A stretch of DNA of 64,000 nt. Origin: Algoriphagus iocasae (GTDB lineage Bacteria > Bacteroidota > Bacteroidia > Cytophagales > Cyclobacteriaceae). Made by a program: the position numbers and the translations under genes. Of the stretch, positions 62,205 through 64,000 are shown piece by piece; within the stretch, counting starts at the first letter, position 1, and every line of letters starts with the position of its first letter. The stretch is from the NCBI RefSeq assembly GCF_014206875.1, contig NZ_JACIJO010000001.1, positions 1,266,680-1,330,679 on the forward strand. The letters run 5' to 3'. Below the pieces are notes generated by a model. That model did not search any database. It worked only from the letters and a program-made list of their open reading frames with translations, and was not told where the DNA came from.

Positions 62205-63458
62205 ATGAAATTCCTCCAATCAACAACCTTTTACCTACTTTTTATTCTCCTCATTTCCTGCAAATCAACTTCCCAGTGGGAAGGACAAGGCCCTATTCAA
62301 ATCATTCCTACAGAAAGTAAAGAAATCAGCCTTCAGGAAAAGAGAACATTTGATTTGGAAAAAGGGCTTTATTTTTCAAATCAGTTTGATGGAGCAAGAC
62401 TCAATGATGCCCAAAGGATCAATGATACGTTGATTTCTATAACCATATTGCCAGAGAACGAACCCATCAACCCCAGTCCATGGTATGCTTTTAAAATTTG
62501 GTCTGAAAGCCCTCAGGATTTCTGGATTAAATTCACTTATTCTGATAAAGGATTTCATCGATATTATCCAAAAATAAGTAAGGATGGAAACTCCTATTCC
62601 AATGTAGATTCGACTGATTTTTACTTACCTATTGTTGAAGAAGGAAGACCCAAAGAAGCATTTTTAAAAGTTCAGAGCTCTCTGGATACTACTTGGATTG
62701 CTGCTCAGGATTTAGTCGGAACTCAGCATGTGTCGGATTGGAAAGAAGGTTTGTTGGGATTTGATTTTGTGGAAAAAATCAAGATTGGGGAAAGCACTCA
62801 AGGAAGACCATTGGAGGTTTTGAAAATTGGGAATGCTGATGACCAACAGATGCTAATGGTGATCTCCATGCAGCATCCACCGGAAGTTCCTGGTTATCTG
62901 GCGATGAAGGCTTTTATCGAGAAAATTTGTGAAAATACAGCTGTTGCCAAGAAGTTTCGAAGTAAATACAATCTTTATCTCATGCCACAGATGAACCCAG
63001 ACGGGGTAGCTAATGGCCATTGGAGACATAATGCTGGAGGAATTGATACGAATAGAGACTGGGTTAATTTCAATCAACCTGAAACAAAAGCGCTTTCTGA
63101 ATTTATGGAAAAAAAGGTGGTAGAAACAGGAGGGAAGTTTGTTTTCGCAGCTGACTTTCACGCCACTTGGGAGGATATCTTTTATATCAATAATGAGGAA
63201 TTAGAAGGATATTACCCAGGTTTGATCCGTAGGGTTATCGAAAAGTCATCTAAGAGAATTCCGGGATATGTCCCGAATATCAGACCTAATGAAGGCAAAG
63301 AAAGAAGCGTCACTTCTAATTCCTATTTCTTCTTTGTACAGCATGCAGAATCCATGACTTTCGAAGTTGGAGACAATACTCCAAGAGATGTTATTCAGAT
63401 GAAAGGAGAGTACTTAGCGGAAGAGCTAATGCGGATTTTGAATAGGAAAAAGTGGTAA
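62205..63458 (+). CDS. M14-family carboxypeptidase-like lipoprotein
   Basis: A 417-residue lipoprotein (lipobox LISC, C20): an N-terminal beta-sandwich (about 45-190) precedes an M14 domain (about 195-417) with H-x-x-E in QHPPEVPGY, MNPDGVANGHWRHNAGGIDT (substrate-binding Asn/Arg area, then NRDW), DFHATWED (third zinc ligand) and the catalytic Glu in MTFEVGDNTP. This is the layout of the M14 cytosolic-carboxypeptidase-like subfamily with an N-domain. It starts 16 bp after the preceding terminator. Confidence 0.9.
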   Translation: MKFLQSTTFYLLFILLISCKSTSQWEGQGPIQIIPTESKEISLQEKRTFDLEKGLYFSNQFDGARLNDAQRINDTLISITILPENEPINPSPWYAFKIWSESPQDFWIKFTYSDKGFHRYYPKISKDGNSYSNVDSTDFYLPIVEEGRPKEAFLKVQSSLDTTWIAAQDLVGTQHVSDWKEGLLGFDFVEKIKIGESTQGRPLEVLKIGNADDQQMLMVISMQHPPEVPGYLAMKAFIEKICENTAVAKKFRSKYNLYLMPQMNPDGVANGHWRHNAGGIDTNRDWVNFNQPETKALSEFMEKKVVETGGKFVFAADFHATWEDIFYINNEELEGYYPGLIRRVIEKSSKRIPGYVPNIRPNEGKERSVTSNSYFFFVQHAESMTFEVGDNTPRDVIQMKGEYLAEELMRILNRKKW

Positions 63459-63472
63459 AGAAAAATCTGTAA

Positions 63473-63508
63473 AAAAAGAGAGTCGCAATACTTTGCGACT
63501 CTCTTTTT
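63473..63508. terminator. Bidirectional terminator between convergent genes
   Basis: AAAAAGAGAGTCGCA pairs perfectly (15 bp) with TGCGACTCTCTTTTT around a 6-nt loop. Confidence 0.93.
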
Positions 63509-63520
63509 GCATTATCTATG

Positions 63521-63910
63521 TCAAAATGCCAATGCTGCGAGTCCAAGTTTCGACTTGAGCGGATTGATGGATTTGAGAATTTGACCTGAATATTTTTTAA
63601 ACAGATCACTTCCCATTAGATCAGTAAGAAACTTGGTTCTTTTGTTTTTCAGCCCCAGGAAGCTTGCTTTTTTATCATCATCAGATGCTGAACTATCACT
63701 GATTTTCATCAATTCGTCCACAAAGCTTTTGTTGTTTGTTTCTAATTTACTTTTCTGATCTGAGTTAAGATCCAGGCCTTTCGTGTTATTTAAAATCCCA
63801 AGAACTTGAGAGGATAAATCCATTTTTGGGACTTTTAAGCCTTGAGCTTGAGCTGAAAAGCCAATCAATGAAATGGCAAATGCGAAGGTTAAAATTTTTA
63901 GAAGTTTCAT
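63521..63910 (-). CDS. Small secreted helical protein of unknown function
   Basis: A 129-residue protein with a clear type I signal peptide (residues 1-22, ending SAQAQ) and a Lys/Ser/Leu-rich, helical mature part (SDQKSKLETNNKSFVDELMK; SGQILKSINPLKSKLGLAAL). Its pattern recalls small periplasmic helical proteins (such as Spy-like chaperones) only loosely, and no motif confirms that. It is convergent with the M14 lipoprotein gene. The remaining 90 bp to the window end show no gene. Confidence 0.78.
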   Translation of the reverse strand: MKLLKILTFAFAISLIGFSAQAQGLKVPKMDLSSQVLGILNNTKGLDLNSDQKSKLETNNKSFVDELMKISDSSASDDDKKASFLGLKNKRTKFLTDLMGSDLFKKYSGQILKSINPLKSKLGLAALAF

Positions 63911-64000
63911 AAAATGAGTGTTGCTAGTTTGTATTTAGTTTTAAATGGTCTAATCTTCTTTTTAACAGCTTTCTTGTACTGTTTTGCTTTGTTTTCTCCA

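Noticed and set aside
63911..64000. Right-edge sequence as the start of another gene.
   Set aside because: Only 90 bp with no long open frame or motif; it could be the promoter region of the small secreted protein, but no clear box is visible.

Overview
The window looks like a chromosome segment of a Bacteroidota bacterium, most likely of the Cytophagales/Cyclobacteriaceae type (Algoriphagus-like); this placement is inference. It rests on moderate-to-low GC, Bacteroidota-type promoters (TTTG, 19-20 nt, TAnnTTTG) in front of several genes, a TonB-dependent receptor paired with a DUF4249 lipoprotein, Bat-type VWA/TPR proteins, BlaI-M56 cassettes with TonB domains, many lipoproteins and a two-gene methionine synthase. 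Most of the window is housekeeping or envelope DNA. I see no rRNA, tRNA, CRISPR array, insertion sequence or prophage.

Layout. 1-3.8 kb (minus): the end of a large membrane/TPR protein, gatC, a PlsC-type acyltransferase and a group II truncated haemoglobin. 3.8-8.1 kb: an NfeD-type membrane protease homologue diverging from a LysM protein, then a two-gene unit ending in a TIGR02757 protein. 8.1-14.2 kb (minus): an AT-rich orphan, an ATP-grasp ligase with a leucyl aminopeptidase, an esterase and aceK. 14.2-17.8 kb: a regulatory-looking intergenic stretch, a lipoprotein, a CoA-type Nudix hydrolase, a DUF819 membrane protein and a thioredoxin-like ferredoxin. 18-23.7 kb: a 1430-residue soluble multi-PAS hybrid kinase and an outer-membrane protein. 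23.7-28.6 kb: a SAM-I riboswitch controlling split metH and metF. 28.7-33.1 kb: HMG-CoA lyase with a PepSY protein, then dprA, a MerR regulator and rsmE.

33.3-39.1 kb: a PadR/ADOP-type permease pair with a palindrome in its promoter, an AT-rich DUF2971 gene, and a DEAD-box RNA helicase with a ~100-nt leader that can hide its ribosome-binding region. 39.2-47 kb (minus): a queuosine-precursor transporter, RNase Z, a STAS protein, purC, a MORN/YwqK-repeat protein, a thiolase and an incomplete Bat cluster. 47-51 kb: TonB receptor, DUF4249 lipoprotein and an ArsC-like reductase. 51-52.8 kb: a response regulator and a kinase with an NTF2-like sensor.

The most unusual region is 53.2-57.3 kb. It holds two tandem blaI-M56 metallopeptidase cassettes that look like a duplication but carry different C-terminal domains (TonB-type versus lipocalin-like). 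The first also carries a secreted, anchorless TonB domain protein. Both cassettes begin with paired palindromes spaced 19 bp centre to centre, and a third, unpaired palindrome sits after the second cassette. The window ends (57.3-64 kb) with two M14 carboxypeptidase-family proteins flanking a DUF1080 / Tat-exported Gfo-Idh-MocA pair that suggests 3-keto-sugar metabolism.
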